Below, in pieces: positions 40,827-52,490 of a DNA stretch of 64,000 nt. The DNA comes from Tillandsia leiboldiana (taxonomy: Eukaryota > Streptophyta > Magnoliopsida > Poales > Bromeliaceae), in NCBI GenBank assembly GCA_029204045.2, contig JAQNDB010000202.1, positions 1 to 64,000 on the forward strand, read 5' to 3'. A program made the position numbers and the translations under genes. The notes beneath the pieces are model-generated. The model worked only from the letters and a program-made list of their open reading frames with translations, ran no database searches and had not been told where the DNA came from. The stretch's first letter is position 1. Each line of letters opens with the position of its first letter.

Positions 40827-43800
40827 TGTCACGCCCCGGGTGTAAACCAGAACCCGGGCCCGTCTACAGATCCGCCGTGCATGCGGTATTTCCCACATAC
40901 ACGAAGCGTCGGTAACCTGCTTAGATAAGAAATAATAATAAAAGAGCATAATAATCAGAGCTAAACTAAGACTACTGTATCTCAGACAGAAGCTGGAAGT
41001 AAAAGAGTACAACAGTGGAATAAAATACAGATGTCTCTCCCAGCTCACCACTAAATACAAACAGCTGGCAAAAGCCAGACCCAAAAAGAAATAAACAAAA
41101 GCTGTCTGAGAAGACCAGGTACCCAAAAGCTCCAGCTACGTGCTACAACCCTCGGATGGCTCTCTATCTAGTCTGCAATCCGCTTACCTCGATCAGTTGC
41201 TGACGGCCCAGCAACTCCCGCAGAGGACTCTGCAAAACAAAGGGGAAGAAAGAAACAAGAAAAGACAATGGGGGTAAGTACTACTATAAACAGTAGCCTC
41301 CCCTAGTGGGTAAAGCCTCAGCTCAAACATGCCTACCAGGTAATCAGAGGCAAAAGGGGAAGAAGAGAAAAGGGGGCGAAGCTATGAATGACAACTGATG
41401 AAGTGCTACCCCTAATATGCCTCTACATGATAAACCAATAAGTATGGGAAAGTATGCATCAGTATCAAGAAGCCTGTCAAAACGACCCAATCTAACGCCA
41501 GTGGACACTGGCACTGCCTGCTAATCTCATCTGTGGGGATACTGACCGACTACTGCCTGATACGGTCATGTCCCCAACGTAAGTAACAGATCGGCCTCGG
41601 CCCGTCCGATCAAGCTCTAAAGTAATAACAGACCGGCCTCGATCCGTCCGGTCGCACACTCCGGAGTGGCCCTCGAGGGGAGCGACCCACACGAGTAAGG
41701 AAATCACTGTAATAAGCATCTCTGTAACCACTGTCTCATAATAGCAGGACTGGATCATGAATATGATCAAAGTGGAAAACTCCATCCACTAAAGAAAGCC
41801 CGATCCCCAAAACCCCCAATCTGATGCAACAGTAACAACCCGGTCAACCACCCAAGATCCGTGGTCGCCGCAACACCCTGTCAAAAGCCCAACCTGTCCC
41901 AAATCCCCAATACCTGGCTACACTGTCCAACACCCGCTCGAACCCGAGCGACTATGCCGCAAGTCTATCAATACTAGGAGAAGAAAAGAATAAATGCATG
42001 GTTTCTCCTAAGTCAAGTCCCAAAAGATAGTGTAGCAATAAAAGATGTCAATATTTAAGTGACCCGTTTAATCATGCATTGTCTCAATATGTTGTCCATT
42101 TTCCAAGAGTAATCAGTTCAGAGTGACATAAGCTAAAGTGACAGTCTCATGGAATATTTAGCAATTTTATAATCCTCAACTATTATTTTAACCCTATACA
42201 TGCAGTCCAACAATTTCCACATGGATCAAATAACAATTTATCAATGATCAATCAACCCATAATTAATTCCCTAGAGCATGCAAGGTTACTAATAATACTT
42301 TAGGCCTCAAAAATGAGGGAACACTCTGATGTTCCTAGTGGGCATACCAAAGGAGAGGAGTACAACAACCACCCACCTGAAGTGCTAACTGTCCGGATCC
42401 GTACAGCAAGAAAATACCAAAACTCCAAATCCTTGCTCCCACAATTTTAGCACACCCGAAATATTCCTGGTACAATACAAAGCTCACTAATTACACTTAG
42501 GCTCCCAATTATTGCTCTTATAACCACCTACAACCTCGGATTCAAAACTGTTAAATTATCACCTGCAGAAAGTGCCCAGAAAATTCCAAGAAAAATACCA
42601 CAGCGATCCTCGCGTCGATAGCTTCGCAACGGTACCTTGCACGCCCAAATCCGAGTTCGGTAAGTCAAGATAAAAATTCGGCAAGGGGGTACACTCATAC
42701 AAAAATCTGTGCTAAAAACTGTGCACTGTTCACTGAGAAAACAGTAATTTTCACCTCGAAATAAACCTCAGGAAAATCCAAGAAAAATACGAGCGTGTTC
42801 CTTGCGATCCGTAGATGAAAAAGTTGTATAAGCTCGTTTCCGTCTGATGCTCGTGCGCGAAGATATGGCCAAAATACCCCGCTGCTGTCAAGGAAGTCCA
42901 CACAGAAAAAGGGGTCACTGTTTGCCTCGGGATCCGTGCCAAAACCTCGAAACGAGATAGCGCGACCAAAACGAAAGATGAAGTCCTACCTCTTAGGAGT
43001 CTGCCGGCGCAAGAATCACAGCAAAATGATCTCGGGGTAGCCCAGGGGAGCTAAAACACTGTCGCTGCGCCGAAGAAGAACCTAGGAATGAAACGTCGCG
43101 CCGCGCCGTAAAATGGGGAACCTCGGGATTCGAGCCTCCAAAAATCTTGAAACTTGGCAGGAAGATCGAGGGTGAAGAGGTGAACAACTTTGCTTGAGGG
43201 GGCTTGGGCAGAGAGTGAGAGGGTTGAGAGAAAAAGGCAAAGGAAGGGGGCTCGGGTTGCCTTTAAATAGGCTGAAGAAAACAATTGCAGAAATACCCTA
43301 TGTGTCCCCACTTCCGGGCGCTGGGGGGGTTTCGGGCTGCTACAGTAATGGGCCCGGCCCATTACTGTGCAAGCCCGAAACCACTCGGGCCCGCCACGTA
43401 GCCCAGCACTGTGCTTCCCCGGGCCCCGCTGCACCCGGCGCACCTGCGCCAGCCAATGGCGTCGCGCCACGTGGCCCCGGCAACCCGTGCACCGCGCACG
43501 TGGCCCCGTGCACCGCGCACGTCGCGGCTGACCCGGGCCGTACGGCCACCTGCCCTGCCGTACGGCCACCGACTCCACCCATCGCGTGGACCGGGAGCAC
43601 AACACCGGACCAATCACCTCACGCCACGTGTCCACCCGGTCCACCGTGCACCCAGACCAAATTCCGTGGACCGCGTCTGCAGCGCCGGCCAACCGGAAAG
43701 CGCCACGTGGCCCGCCCCCGGCGCACGACCTCCGCGGTGGACCGCGCGCCTGCCCGCGTTCCCGGGCGCCTGCCCGCGCCCTGCCCGCGCCCTGTGCCGC

Positions 43801-44310
43801 CGCCTGCCGCCTGCCCGAGGCTGCGCCGCCGCCCGCCGGCGCTGCCCGCCGCCGCCGGCGATCGCCGGAAACACTGTTCCGGCGTGAACAATAACCGCAG
43901 CCCAAAAACATCAAGTAAAAAGCCCATCTTGACCGTTTTCGCGCGCTGATTCCAAAAACGACGTCCATTTCGCCGAAATCCACCTCCAAAATTTGCCGGA
44001 GGCTCCCGCAAACACCAAAAACTGCCAAAACTTCCGGGAGCCCGCTTTTGGGCATCCGGACTCAGAATTAAGCAAACAAAAAAACCATTCTCAAGTGTTT
44101 TTCCGCGCTGAATCCAAATCCACCCTCTGTTTGGCCAAATTCCTTTTTCTAAAATTCGGCAAAAGCAGCCGAAGGCCAAAACAGCCAACCAAAGCTCACC
44201 GGGTCCATCTGTGGCATCCCTTTGATGCACCATGGGCCAGATACACCATCAACAGGTGTTTGCACAGTGGATTCATGGGAAAAAGCTGCAAGGAGTTTAG
44301 GGGCCCTACA
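40827..44310 (-). repeat. LTR G, 5' LTR of gypsy-4
   Basis: 3484 bp; in sense TGTAGGGCCCC...GGGGCGTGACA. TATA-like CCTATTTAAAG (minus) lies near 43262-43272. GC-rich U3 at 43300-43900 gives long open frames on both strands in several frames, which I treat as composition effects. Repeated GATC..GGCCTCG.CCCGTCCG units lie near 41585-41665. Confidence 0.78.
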
Positions 44311-44698
44311 TATCTCCTCCTCCGACACCGGAACTAACGACAAGCAACGACAACAAGCCTACTTCATCCTCCTCGGGATCGTCAAGTACTAAGGTATGTT
44401 TTCGTTGTGGTATGTTAGGGCACATAAGGAGAAATTGCAAGATGGGAGCCAAACGCTCAACTCAAGCACTTCTTGCAACGACTACCAAAAAGGCGCCTAC
44501 CCGGAATTCAAAGCAAAACTTTTCAAATGAAAAGAGCCTTGGTAGTTCACCGCGCAAGACGACATCATCAAGGAGCAGCAATCGATCTAACAAGACGCCT
44601 TCACCTAGGAGAATAACCTCACGACCATTACCGACGCATTCCAAAAAGGTTTGGGTGCGCAAAGGTGAATTTACCCTTGTCTTGTTACCAATGTTTCC
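44311..44698 (+). pseudogene. copia-3 gag C-terminal fragment
   Basis: Equivalent to 31810-32205 of copia-2. The second zinc knuckle reads CFRCGMLGHIRRNC, with the frame open back to the gypsy junction. A one-base loss near 44668 (GGTGAATTTACCC against GGTGAAATTTTCCC) shifts it out of the pol frame. Confidence 0.8.
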
Positions 44699-47600
44699 TT
44701 GCATGCATATGATAGTTCGTCTTGGTATCTGGATAGCGGGTGTTCCCGTCACATGACCGGTGACAAAAATAGTTTTCAAAACTTTGAGAAAAACTCCGGA
44801 GGACTCGTTGTTTTCGGAGACGGTCGATCTTCCAAAATTGTTGGAAAAGGAACAGTAGCTATTCCAGATGGCCCGGTTCTAAATAATGTGTTATATGTAG
44901 AAGGCCTTAAGACTAACCTCATTAGCATAAGTCAACTTTGCGACAATGGTTTTTCAGTTAACTTTTCATCTGTTGAATATGTTGTAACTGATAAGGACCA
45001 TGTATTCTTTTTAAAGGGGGTTAGATCTGAAAACAATTGTTATGTTGTTCCTAGTAAAACTTTTGAAAATTGTAACTTAGCCTCTTTGAATAATGAAACA
45101 CTTTGGCATGAAAGGCTAGGTCACATAAATTTTAAGGAACTTGCTAGAATTTCAAACAAAGATGTGGTCAAGGGGGTTCCTAAACTTTCATTTGAACAAA
45201 ACATTGTGTGCGGCGATTGTCAAAAGGGAAAACAGTCCAGGACTGCACACAAGAACTTGAACCACGTTGGTACAAAACGGCCTTTGGAACTTTTACACAT
45301 GGATTTAATGGGGCCAACTCGTCAACCATCTTTGGGAGGTAAATGGTATATTTTCTTATTGGTTGATGATTTCTCTAGATATTCTTGGGTAGCATTTTTA
45401 AAAGAGAAAGCTGATACTTTTGATTCTTTTCACGAGATTTGCCATCGTATTATGATTGAAAAGAATGAAAAGGTCATTCGTGTTAGAAGTGATAGAGGTG
45501 GAGAATTCGTTAACTCTAAATTCATTGACTTTTGCACTTCAAACGGTATTAAGCATGAATTCTCTGCACCCTATACACCTCAACAGAATGGTGTTGTCGA
45601 GCGCAAAAACAGGGTTGTTCAAGAGATGGCACGTGTTATGCTTCACAGCCGGAATTTACCGCTACATTTTTGGGCTGAAGCTGTGAACACTGCAATCTAT
45701 GTAATTAATCGAGTTTATTTGCGCCTAGGAACGTTAAATACACCATATGAACTATGGTGTGGTAGAAAACCCAACATCAAATATTTTCGTATCTTTGGGA
45801 GTCGGTGTTATGTTTTGCGTGACCGCGAAAATCTTGGAAAATTTGACTCTCGAAGTGACGAAGGGATTTTCTTGGGTTATTCTACAAATAGTAGAGCATA
45901 TCGGGTATTTAACTTGGAATCTAAGACGATCGTAGAATCTATAAATGTTAAAGTAGATGAAGCTTTTCACTTTGCATCTGAAAAATCTACCCTCGATATC
46001 TCTCTAGATGATGATACACCTGCCATTGCATCTTCTCATGATAATACTTCCAATATTAATGATGCATCTAATGGTTCTTCAAGTTTATCTGATGTGCAGG
46101 AATCGTCTCATGTACCTCCGAGTACTCCGTTACCTCAAACTTTACGCATCTCCAAGGATCATCCTGAATCAAACATCATTGGAGACCCACAAGAAGGAGT
46201 TAGAACTCGGAGGCAGTTGGTTTGTGGATTCGCTTGCTACGTATCTTTAATCGAACCAAAGAATATAGATGAAGCTCTTCAGGATGACTACTGGATTAAA
46301 GCAATGCAGGAAGAGCTTCATCAATTTGAGCGAAACAAAGTCTGGGAATTAACGAAGCCTCCAAAGCAACACAATGTGATAGGTACCAAATGGATTTTCA
46401 AGAATAAGAAAAATGAGGATGGTACTATCATCAGGAACAAGGCACGATTAGTTGCTCAAGGCTACTCTCAAGTAGAAGGTATAGACTTTGATGAAACTTT
46501 CGCCCCTGTAGCTAGACTCGAGTCCATTCGTATACTATTTGCTATTGCTTGTCATTTTAAAATCAAATTATTTCAAATGGATGTTAAGAGCGCGTTTCTA
46601 AATGGGTTTTTAAATGAAGAAGTTTATGTGGCTCAACCGAAAGGTTTTGTAGACCATAAACAACCTAACCATGTTTTTCGTTTGAAAAAGGCTCTTTACG
46701 GTCTGAAACAAGCACCGCGAGCATGGTACGAAAGGTTGACAAAGCACCTTTTGGAGAAGGGCTATACTCGAGGGGGAGCTGACAGGACTCTCTTTATAAA
46801 GCATTATCAAAACAATTTCATTGTAGCACAAATCTATGTCGATGACATTGTATTTGGCGCAACAAGAGATAATGATGCTTCTAAATTCGCGGAGACCATG
46901 GAAAGCGAATTTGAGATGTCCATGATGGGCGAATTGACTTATTTTCTTGGATTGCAAATTAAACAAAATGATGAAGGTATTCACTTGTGTCAATCCAAGT
47001 ATGTAATGGAGTTGGTTAAAAAGTTTGACTTAGAAAATTCGAAGGATTTTCCGACTTCAATGGGAACTAGCCACAAGGGACTTGGAAGTGAATCACATAG
47101 TGAGAATGTAGACGAGAAACTGCATCGAAGTATGATTGGAAGTCTACTTTACCTCACGGCTAGTCGCCCGGATATATCCTTTAGTGTTGGGATTTGCGCG
47201 AGATATCAATCAGCACCAAAGGAGGTTCACCTGAAAGCGATGAAAAGGATCATCCGGTACATCAAAGGATCAATTAATTTCGGAATTTGGTATCCTATGG
47301 GAACTAGTTTGGATATTGTTGGATACTCGGATGCCTATTGGGCAGGATCAGTGGATGATCGGAAAAGCACGAGTGGTGCATGCTTCTATCTTGGCCATTG
47401 CCTTGTTGCATGGCACAGTAAAAAGCAGAATTGCATAGCACTCTCGACTGCCGAAGCGGAATACATTTCAGCGGGTAGTTGTTCAACCCAACTCATTTGG
47501 ATGAAAAGTGTGTTGAGCGACTTCCGGATTTCAGCAACTTCGGTAACAATTCTTTGTGACAACACAAGTGCAATTAACATTTCTAAAAACCCTGTGTTGC

Positions 47601-47782
47601 ACTCTAGAACAAAACATATTGAGCTTAGATATCATTTTCTTAGAGAGCTAGTTGAATCAAATACTCTTCAACTGTCATATATTTCAACTGAAGATCAATT
47701 AGCTGACATTTTAACAAAACCTTTGGATCAAAAACGTTTTATTCATTTGCGTAAAGCAATTGGAATGCTTTCCTTGAAATAA
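44699..47782 (+). CDS. pol: copia-3 Pol (protease, integrase, RT, RNase H), open frame
   Basis: An uninterrupted 1027-codon frame. The ATG at 44699 is internal to the original polyprotein and not its natural start. It holds protease DSGCSRHMTGD (about 13-23), HERLGHINF, integrase HMDLMG, SDRGGEF and GVVERKNR with the DD35E spacing, reverse transcriptase DVKSAFLNGF and YVDDIVFG, and the complete RNase H tail with ADILTKPLDQKRF. It shows the C terminus that is shifted in copia-2. One residue stands out: the conserved SDADWAG of RNase H reads SDAYWAG here (47330), which probably weakens RNase H. Without LTRs or a promoter it is unlikely to be expressed. Confidence 0.92.
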   Translation: MHAYDSSSWYLDSGCSRHMTGDKNSFQNFEKNSGGLVVFGDGRSSKIVGKGTVAIPDGPVLNNVLYVEGLKTNLISISQLCDNGFSVNFSSVEYVVTDKDHVFFLKGVRSENNCYVVPSKTFENCNLASLNNETLWHERLGHINFKELARISNKDVVKGVPKLSFEQNIVCGDCQKGKQSRTAHKNLNHVGTKRPLELLHMDLMGPTRQPSLGGKWYIFLLVDDFSRYSWVAFLKEKADTFDSFHEICHRIMIEKNEKVIRVRSDRGGEFVNSKFIDFCTSNGIKHEFSAPYTPQQNGVVERKNRVVQEMARVMLHSRNLPLHFWAEAVNTAIYVINRVYLRLGTLNTPYELWCGRKPNIKYFRIFGSRCYVLRDRENLGKFDSRSDEGIFLGYSTNSRAYRVFNLESKTIVESINVKVDEAFHFASEKSTLDISLDDDTPAIASSHDNTSNINDASNGSSSLSDVQESSHVPPSTPLPQTLRISKDHPESNIIGDPQEGVRTRRQLVCGFACYVSLIEPKNIDEALQDDYWIKAMQEELHQFERNKVWELTKPPKQHNVIGTKWIFKNKKNEDGTIIRNKARLVAQGYSQVEGIDFDETFAPVARLESIRILFAIACHFKIKLFQMDVKSAFLNGFLNEEVYVAQPKGFVDHKQPNHVFRLKKALYGLKQAPRAWYERLTKHLLEKGYTRGGADRTLFIKHYQNNFIVAQIYVDDIVFGATRDNDASKFAETMESEFEMSMMGELTYFLGLQIKQNDEGIHLCQSKYVMELVKKFDLENSKDFPTSMGTSHKGLGSESHSENVDEKLHRSMIGSLLYLTASRPDISFSVGICARYQSAPKEVHLKAMKRIIRYIKGSINFGIWYPMGTSLDIVGYSDAYWAGSVDDRKSTSGACFYLGHCLVAWHSKKQNCIALSTAEAEYISAGSCSTQLIWMKSVLSDFRISATSVTILCDNTSAINISKNPVLHSRTKHIELRYHFLRELVESNTLQLSYISTEDQLADILTKPLDQKRFIHLRKAIGMLSLK

Positions 47783-48721
47783 ACTTCTTTTTGAAACTTT
47801 TGCTTAGGTTAGGTTTTGTTTTTGTGTTTTTGTTCTTTATCTATGTTTATACATAGTACATTAATTGAGCATGTGTATTATTGACTTTACTTGCATCCTT
47901 TCATATAATTAGAAATTTATTATGCTTTGGATATCATAATAATTCAGTTGATGCATTGATCATTTATTTAAATTAAACCATTTTTTATTGATCAAAGTCA
48001 ATTTCTCTCTCAATGATCTCTTGGTATTCTTTTTATCTTATTTGACTATTTAGTTGAGTATGAATTCGAGATCAATCCTTGGTTGAATACTTTATATCTT
48101 AAATTAATTGATAGCCAATTGAGGGGGAGTCAAAGAAAAGTAAAATGCTCAAAAGATGTGGAAAGAGTTACATCCCAATGAGGAGTGTGAAAACTACCAC
48201 CACATGGAGGAAAGAGCTACCACCTCGGTCGTCCGAGTACTGTGTGCAGCTACCACATGTATACCAAGCATGGGTTTGTAATTTTTGATTAAATAAAATG
48301 CATGATTGAAATACTTGACTCCGTCAAATTTCAAGGTTGGTATAAGGTAGGTTTTTTTAATGAAAGATGCTCAAAGAGCCACTCTCTTCAACAGATTGAC
48401 TAGATACATTATATAATTTATTTGGGATTTCAAACATCTATTGATCTTGGTAATTCATTTTCTTTACCATTTTAATGATTTGATAAACGCCGTACTCATA
48501 AGATCATGATAGATGTGTTTGAACTTGATCAACTTTAAAAGTTTTAATTTCTATAAATTGTCATGTCATTATTTGAATGTTATTGATAGATTTAACATAA
48601 TTTATTTCTCTTGACATGAAACGATAATTTTTGTTTAAAGTTGATGTGCTAAAATGCTTACATACTTTTTCTGGATTTTATGGATTTTTTTTAAAATTTT
48701 TCTGAAGAAAAAGTTGCTGCT
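47783..48721. other. pol-ORF3 spacer of copia-3
   Basis: Non-coding and homologous to 35277-36218. It keeps the GAGGGGGAGTC tract (48121-48131) and the CGGTCGTCCGAG block (48226-48237). Confidence 0.7.
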
Positions 48722-48850
48722 GATCCGGATCGGGTTAAGTGATCCGGATCCCGAACGCAGGCTTCTTCCTGCGGCTAGCCGATCCGGATCGAAATCTCAA
48801 TCCGATCCGGATCACAGCTAGGGTTTTTAATAGACCGAAAGGGTTTTGAT
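48722..48850 (+). promoter_or_regulatory. Reduced ORF3 promoter array (copia-3)
   Basis: Four GATCCGGATC copies start at 48722, 48741, 48781 and 48804; one pair of the copia-2 set is missing. The TATA position reads TTTTTAATAGAC and is degenerate. Confidence 0.65.
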
Positions 48851-48948
48851 TTCTTTTACCCTAATCTTTTGTTCTCAAGTCTCTAGAGCTTCTCTCTCTA
48901 GAATTCTTGCACCTTGAAGCTTTCCTAACTCAAGTTCTTCGAATCCAA

Positions 48949-49212
48949 GTAAGTTTTATTGATCAAAATCTCGTTTTTCACAGGTTCTCTCTATTTTCTT
49001 CAAAACGTGATGAGATTTTTCTATCTTTTTCGTTTGTGAATGGTTTTTGGTCAAATCTCTTTTGAAATAAGAACTCTGGGTAGATTAGTTTTGATTATAT
49101 GCTAGGTATTCTCCTAATTAACGAATTTTTGGGCTTCGATTTCAAAAATTTCGATTTTAGGGCATATAATGGGAATTTTCCAAAATCATGCAATTGATCT
49201 AGTTTTAAAATT
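48949..49212 (+). other. Truncated ORF3 leader intron (copia-3)
   Basis: The donor CCAA|GTAAGTTTTATT is conserved. The intron matches copia-2 to about 49212, then the sequence changes to a gypsy LTR and the acceptor and ORF3 are lost. Confidence 0.65.
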
Positions 49213-51365
49213 CCTTCGCTCTATTTCGCACTTTTGGCATGGTTCCCGAGGCTTCTTTGACCCCCTTTTGCTGTGGTGTGTTCTGGACAGCATCGACTTC
49301 TCCGATTTATATCTTGAGCTAAGAGTATCAGATCAAGGCGTTTAAAGAGTGATTTTGATCTACTCATCGCAAAGAACGCAACCATAATTTTTCTGAATTT
49401 TTCGGAGCACTGTACAGAGGTGAAAAACTCCTCTTTTTCCGTGCTATTTGGAAAATAGAAAATACTGTATTTTTGGGATTTGTATTTATACCGGGTGCGT
49501 TGTTTTGTATAGCTGTGCACTGTTTTCAGTGAGTTGCGAGATTAAAGGACTATGGATAACAAGAAGACTATTTGGGGTTTGGATTTGCGTGCCAGGTGGG
49601 TGGTTGTTGCTTATCTCTTACTGCGGTTTACCCACTAGGAATATTAGAGAGATCTTTTTATTGGACATATTGAATGATCACCTAATGGACATGCATGCTT
49701 AAATTAAAATAATTGTGAGCCTATCATATGGAAAATGCTATTGTGGGAATCTGATAGTGGTTCGGACTTATACATGTTTGTATGGACATAATATTAGCAT
49801 TTAACCTTGCATGTGGAATTTACTTTCATGTTGGGATAATATGAAATGTCTTGTGGGAGGGTACCACTTGAGGATCTTTTAGACATGCATAGGTGGATGA
49901 TTTATGTAAGGGTAATTAGTGGATTATAGACATGTGTGGTTGGACAATAATTTTAGCATGATGGTTATATCTATGCGGAGCTATTAATTGATACACATGT
50001 GGAACCACTATTTGTCACACTTTCTTTTATCTTTCATGAGGACATATGCATGCTTGTATGGTCATCTAGATCGGCCACTATTTGTTGCTACACTATCATA
50101 TTGGGACTTGACTTAGGAGAAACCATGATTTTTTCATTTCTCCTTTTTCATTTAGACTTTTGATTCATGTTGCTCGGGTTCGAGCAGGGGATTGGAATAG
50201 TGTAGTCGGGACTTTGGAGTCTGGGACAGGTGGTAGTTGATTGTGGATTGGTAGGGGGATTGCGGGAACCGCACACAGTAGGCGGTTGACCGGATATTGA
50301 TTATTTTACCAGATGGTGGATTGTGGGACATTGTGGTAACCGCGGGTATTAGGCGGTTGACCAGATGTTGGTTATTGTATCAGATTTGGACTTATGGGGT
50401 ATTGCGGCGACCGCGAACATTGGATGGTCGACCGGATGTTTATCTTTGCATCAGATTGGGGATCAGTATTCTTTTAGTGGAGGGGTGTGTTCCACTGGGG
50501 TTTTATAGTTGTGATCCAGTCCTGCTTTTGATACTTATCACACCGGCGCGGTTATTGCCCGGTGATGCTTTCCTCGTGTGGGTCGCTCCCCTCGAGTTCC
50601 CCTCCGGAGGCTGGGGTCAGATAGTTATTGACAGTTTTGCTATCACATCGGCGCGGTTATTGCCCGATGATGAGGGCGGCAGCAGGCGGTACCAGTTTTT
50701 ACTGGTGGCTAGATTGGGTTTATTTGGACAGATACTATTTCTGATGCATACATACAGTCATTTCTTTCGGTACTACATTTAGAGGCATACTAGTGGTAGT
50801 TTTCCTATTTCAGCAGCTTATTTACCTTACCACTTTACCTTTTTCCTTTGCCTCTGGTAGACTTAGTGGGTACGTCGGAGTTTGAGGCTTTACCCACAGG
50901 GGGAGGCTACTGGTTTACTAGTGGTTCTCACCCCCATTGTTGTTTCTTCTCCTTCTTCCCTTTGTTTTGCAGAGTCGTCTGCGGGAGCTGCTGGTCTATT
51001 GGCAGCTGATCGAGGTAAGGGGATCGCCGAGTAGATAGATCTCCTGTGAGGCTGTGAGATGCAGTTAGACAGATATTGTACCAATGCTACTCAGACTATA
51101 GTAGTTTACCTTTATTTTGAGGTCTGGCTTTGGCCAGCTGGGTGTATTATTTTGGTGAGCTGGGAGTCTATTGTATTTATTACAGCTTTATCTTATTTTC
51201 ATTCTGAGATATTATGCAGTTTTTGTTAGTTCAGCTCTGTATTATGCTTTTTTATTGTATATCTTATATGAGCAGATTACCGACGCTTCGTGTACATGGA
51301 AAATTCTGTGTGCACGGCGGATCTGTTGACTAGCCCGGGTTCTGGTTTACACTCGGGGCGTGATA
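49213..51365 (+). repeat. LTR H, 5'-truncated 5' LTR of gypsy-5
   Basis: A plus-strand LTR related to LTR G. It ends GGGGCGTGATA (final CA changed to TA), then the primer-binding site. Near 50270-50435 it has three imperfect units of about 60 bp with AGGCGGTTGACC-type cores, the counterpart of the tandem units in LTR E. It contains an open frame (50297-50782), but with no recognisable protein pattern. Confidence 0.75.
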
Positions 51366-51373
51366 GATTAAGT

Positions 51374-51385
51374 TGGTATCAGAGC
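51374..51385 (+). other. Primer-binding site of gypsy-5
   Basis: TGGTATCAGAGC, a perfect initiator tRNA-Met match, 8 bp after the LTR. Confidence 0.9.
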
Positions 51386-51656
51386 TTAGGGATAGGTCAG
51401 TTGGGACTTAGGAAACCCTAGGCTTATGTTGGACCCTAGGATGATAGGGCGTGAGAGACGTGATGTTTTTGGCGAAAGTCGGTGATTGGGTTATTTGACT
51501 TTTCCAGTGAGTGAAGAGGGATCGACATATCTTGTTTCTGTGGACAGTTATGTTGGCTGCAGACAACATAAAGCTACAGAAATAGGGGGATGTCTTTGAG
51601 TTTCGCTAGATTGGGTCGTGCGTGGTTGCGTTCTGACTTGTGTTTTCTGGTGGAGG
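51386..51656. other. 5' untranslated region of gypsy-5
   Basis: Leader to the gag ATG, with GTTATGTTGGCTGCAGACAACATAA (51548-51572), an imperfect inverted repeat shared with gypsy-3 and gypsy-4. Confidence 0.6.
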
Positions 51657-52490
51657 ATGCCTCCCCGACGTCGGATTACTACTCGGGGTACCCCTACACC
51701 CCCTGAGGAGCCGGAGCAGACCGGATCTTCGGAGTTGAGCGAGCTGAGGGCCATAGTGGCCCAATTGGCGGAGCATACCCGTCGGCAGGAGCAGAGGATT
51801 GACCAGCTAATAGCCCAGAGAGAGGCGTCGTCCCCGACTATTTTGGAGGCCCCTGTACCACCTGTACCACTTTGTGTGCCGACGGCGCCATCATCGAGTA
51901 GTGGGGCTCGAGGAGCGGCCCAGCTTTTGACCCCTGCTCAGGAGGAGTATATCGCGGAGAAGCTCACCAAGTTCTGCCAGTATGAACCGCCTAGATTCTC
52001 GGGGCAGAACGCGCAACCGTGGGATGTGGAGGCTTGGTTATCTTCGATGGAGAAGCTGTTTAGGGATTTCTTCATCGACCCGAAGTACAGAGTGCACATG
52101 GCAGTGCATTGTCTCGAGGGGGATGCTGACGCATGGTGGCATCGGGTGGAGCCAGTGGAGTTCCAGATCACCCGACAGCTGCCCTGGTCCGAGTTCTGGC
52201 GCATGCTACTTGGAACGTACTTTTCTGGGAGCGTGAAACGGAAGCTGGAGGACGACTTGAAGAATATCCAGCAGGGAGACAAACCGGTGCAGGAGTACTA
52301 TCAGGAGTTTATGCAGTTGCTTAACTGCGTGCCTTTCGTTGCCCATGATGGACCGCATGAGGTCGAGTTGTTCGAGTCTGGTCTTCGACCTGAGATCTAT
52401 ACCCTGGTGCACGCTCGGAGGCTACAGACCCTTGGTGAAGCCGTTGAGCAGGCGCTGTGGGTGGAGCATCAAGCCCTCTGGCTCCACTGA
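51657..52490 (+). CDS. gag: gypsy-5 Gag, truncated
   Basis: The start MPPRRRITTRGTPTPPEEPE at 51657 matches the gypsy-4 start; an upstream in-frame ATG at 51618 is less likely. The coiled-coil-like LRAIVAQLAEHTRRQEQRID is followed by a capsid domain with RFSGQNAQP, MEKLFRDFFIDPKYRVHMAV, LEDDLKNIQQGD and LRPEIYTLVHA. The gypsy part ends at about 52471 (after LWVEHQ), and the last codons to the stop at 52490 come from the array to the right. Zinc knuckle and pol are absent. Confidence 0.86.
   Translation: MPPRRRITTRGTPTPPEEPEQTGSSELSELRAIVAQLAEHTRRQEQRIDQLIAQREASSPTILEAPVPPVPLCVPTAPSSSSGARGAAQLLTPAQEEYIAEKLTKFCQYEPPRFSGQNAQPWDVEAWLSSMEKLFRDFFIDPKYRVHMAVHCLEGDADAWWHRVEPVEFQITRQLPWSEFWRMLLGTYFSGSVKRKLEDDLKNIQQGDKPVQEYYQEFMQLLNCVPFVAHDGPHEVELFESGLRPEIYTLVHARRLQTLGEAVEQALWVEHQALWLH

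Larger units (their letters stand above)
39584..44310 (-). mobile_element. gypsy-4: gag plus 5' LTR of a Ty3/gypsy element
   Basis: Minus-orientation fragment with 5' LTR (LTR G, 44310-40827), primer-binding site and most of gag. Pol and the other LTR are missing. On the left it is joined exactly to the end of the copia-2 3' LTR. On the right its LTR sits in the gag of copia-3 at TATCT. Confidence 0.85.
44311..49212 (+). mobile_element. copia-3: internal fragment of the same Sirevirus-like family
   Basis: Plus-strand fragment from the C-terminal third of gag through pol, the spacer, the ORF3 promoter and the first part of the ORF3 intron. Both LTRs, the primer-binding site and ORF3 are missing. 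The left edge is the gypsy-4 LTR end. The right edge (49212-49222) runs into a gypsy-5 LTR. Confidence 0.9.

Noticed and set aside
43051..44055. Long overlapping ORFs on both strands in LTR G (up to 334 codons)
   Set aside because: GC-rich U3 sequence with few stop codons. Frames overlap on both strands and show no domain pattern.
50297..50782. 161-codon plus-strand ORF in LTR H
   Set aside because: Lies across the tandem LTR units, with hydrophobic composition and no recognised pattern.
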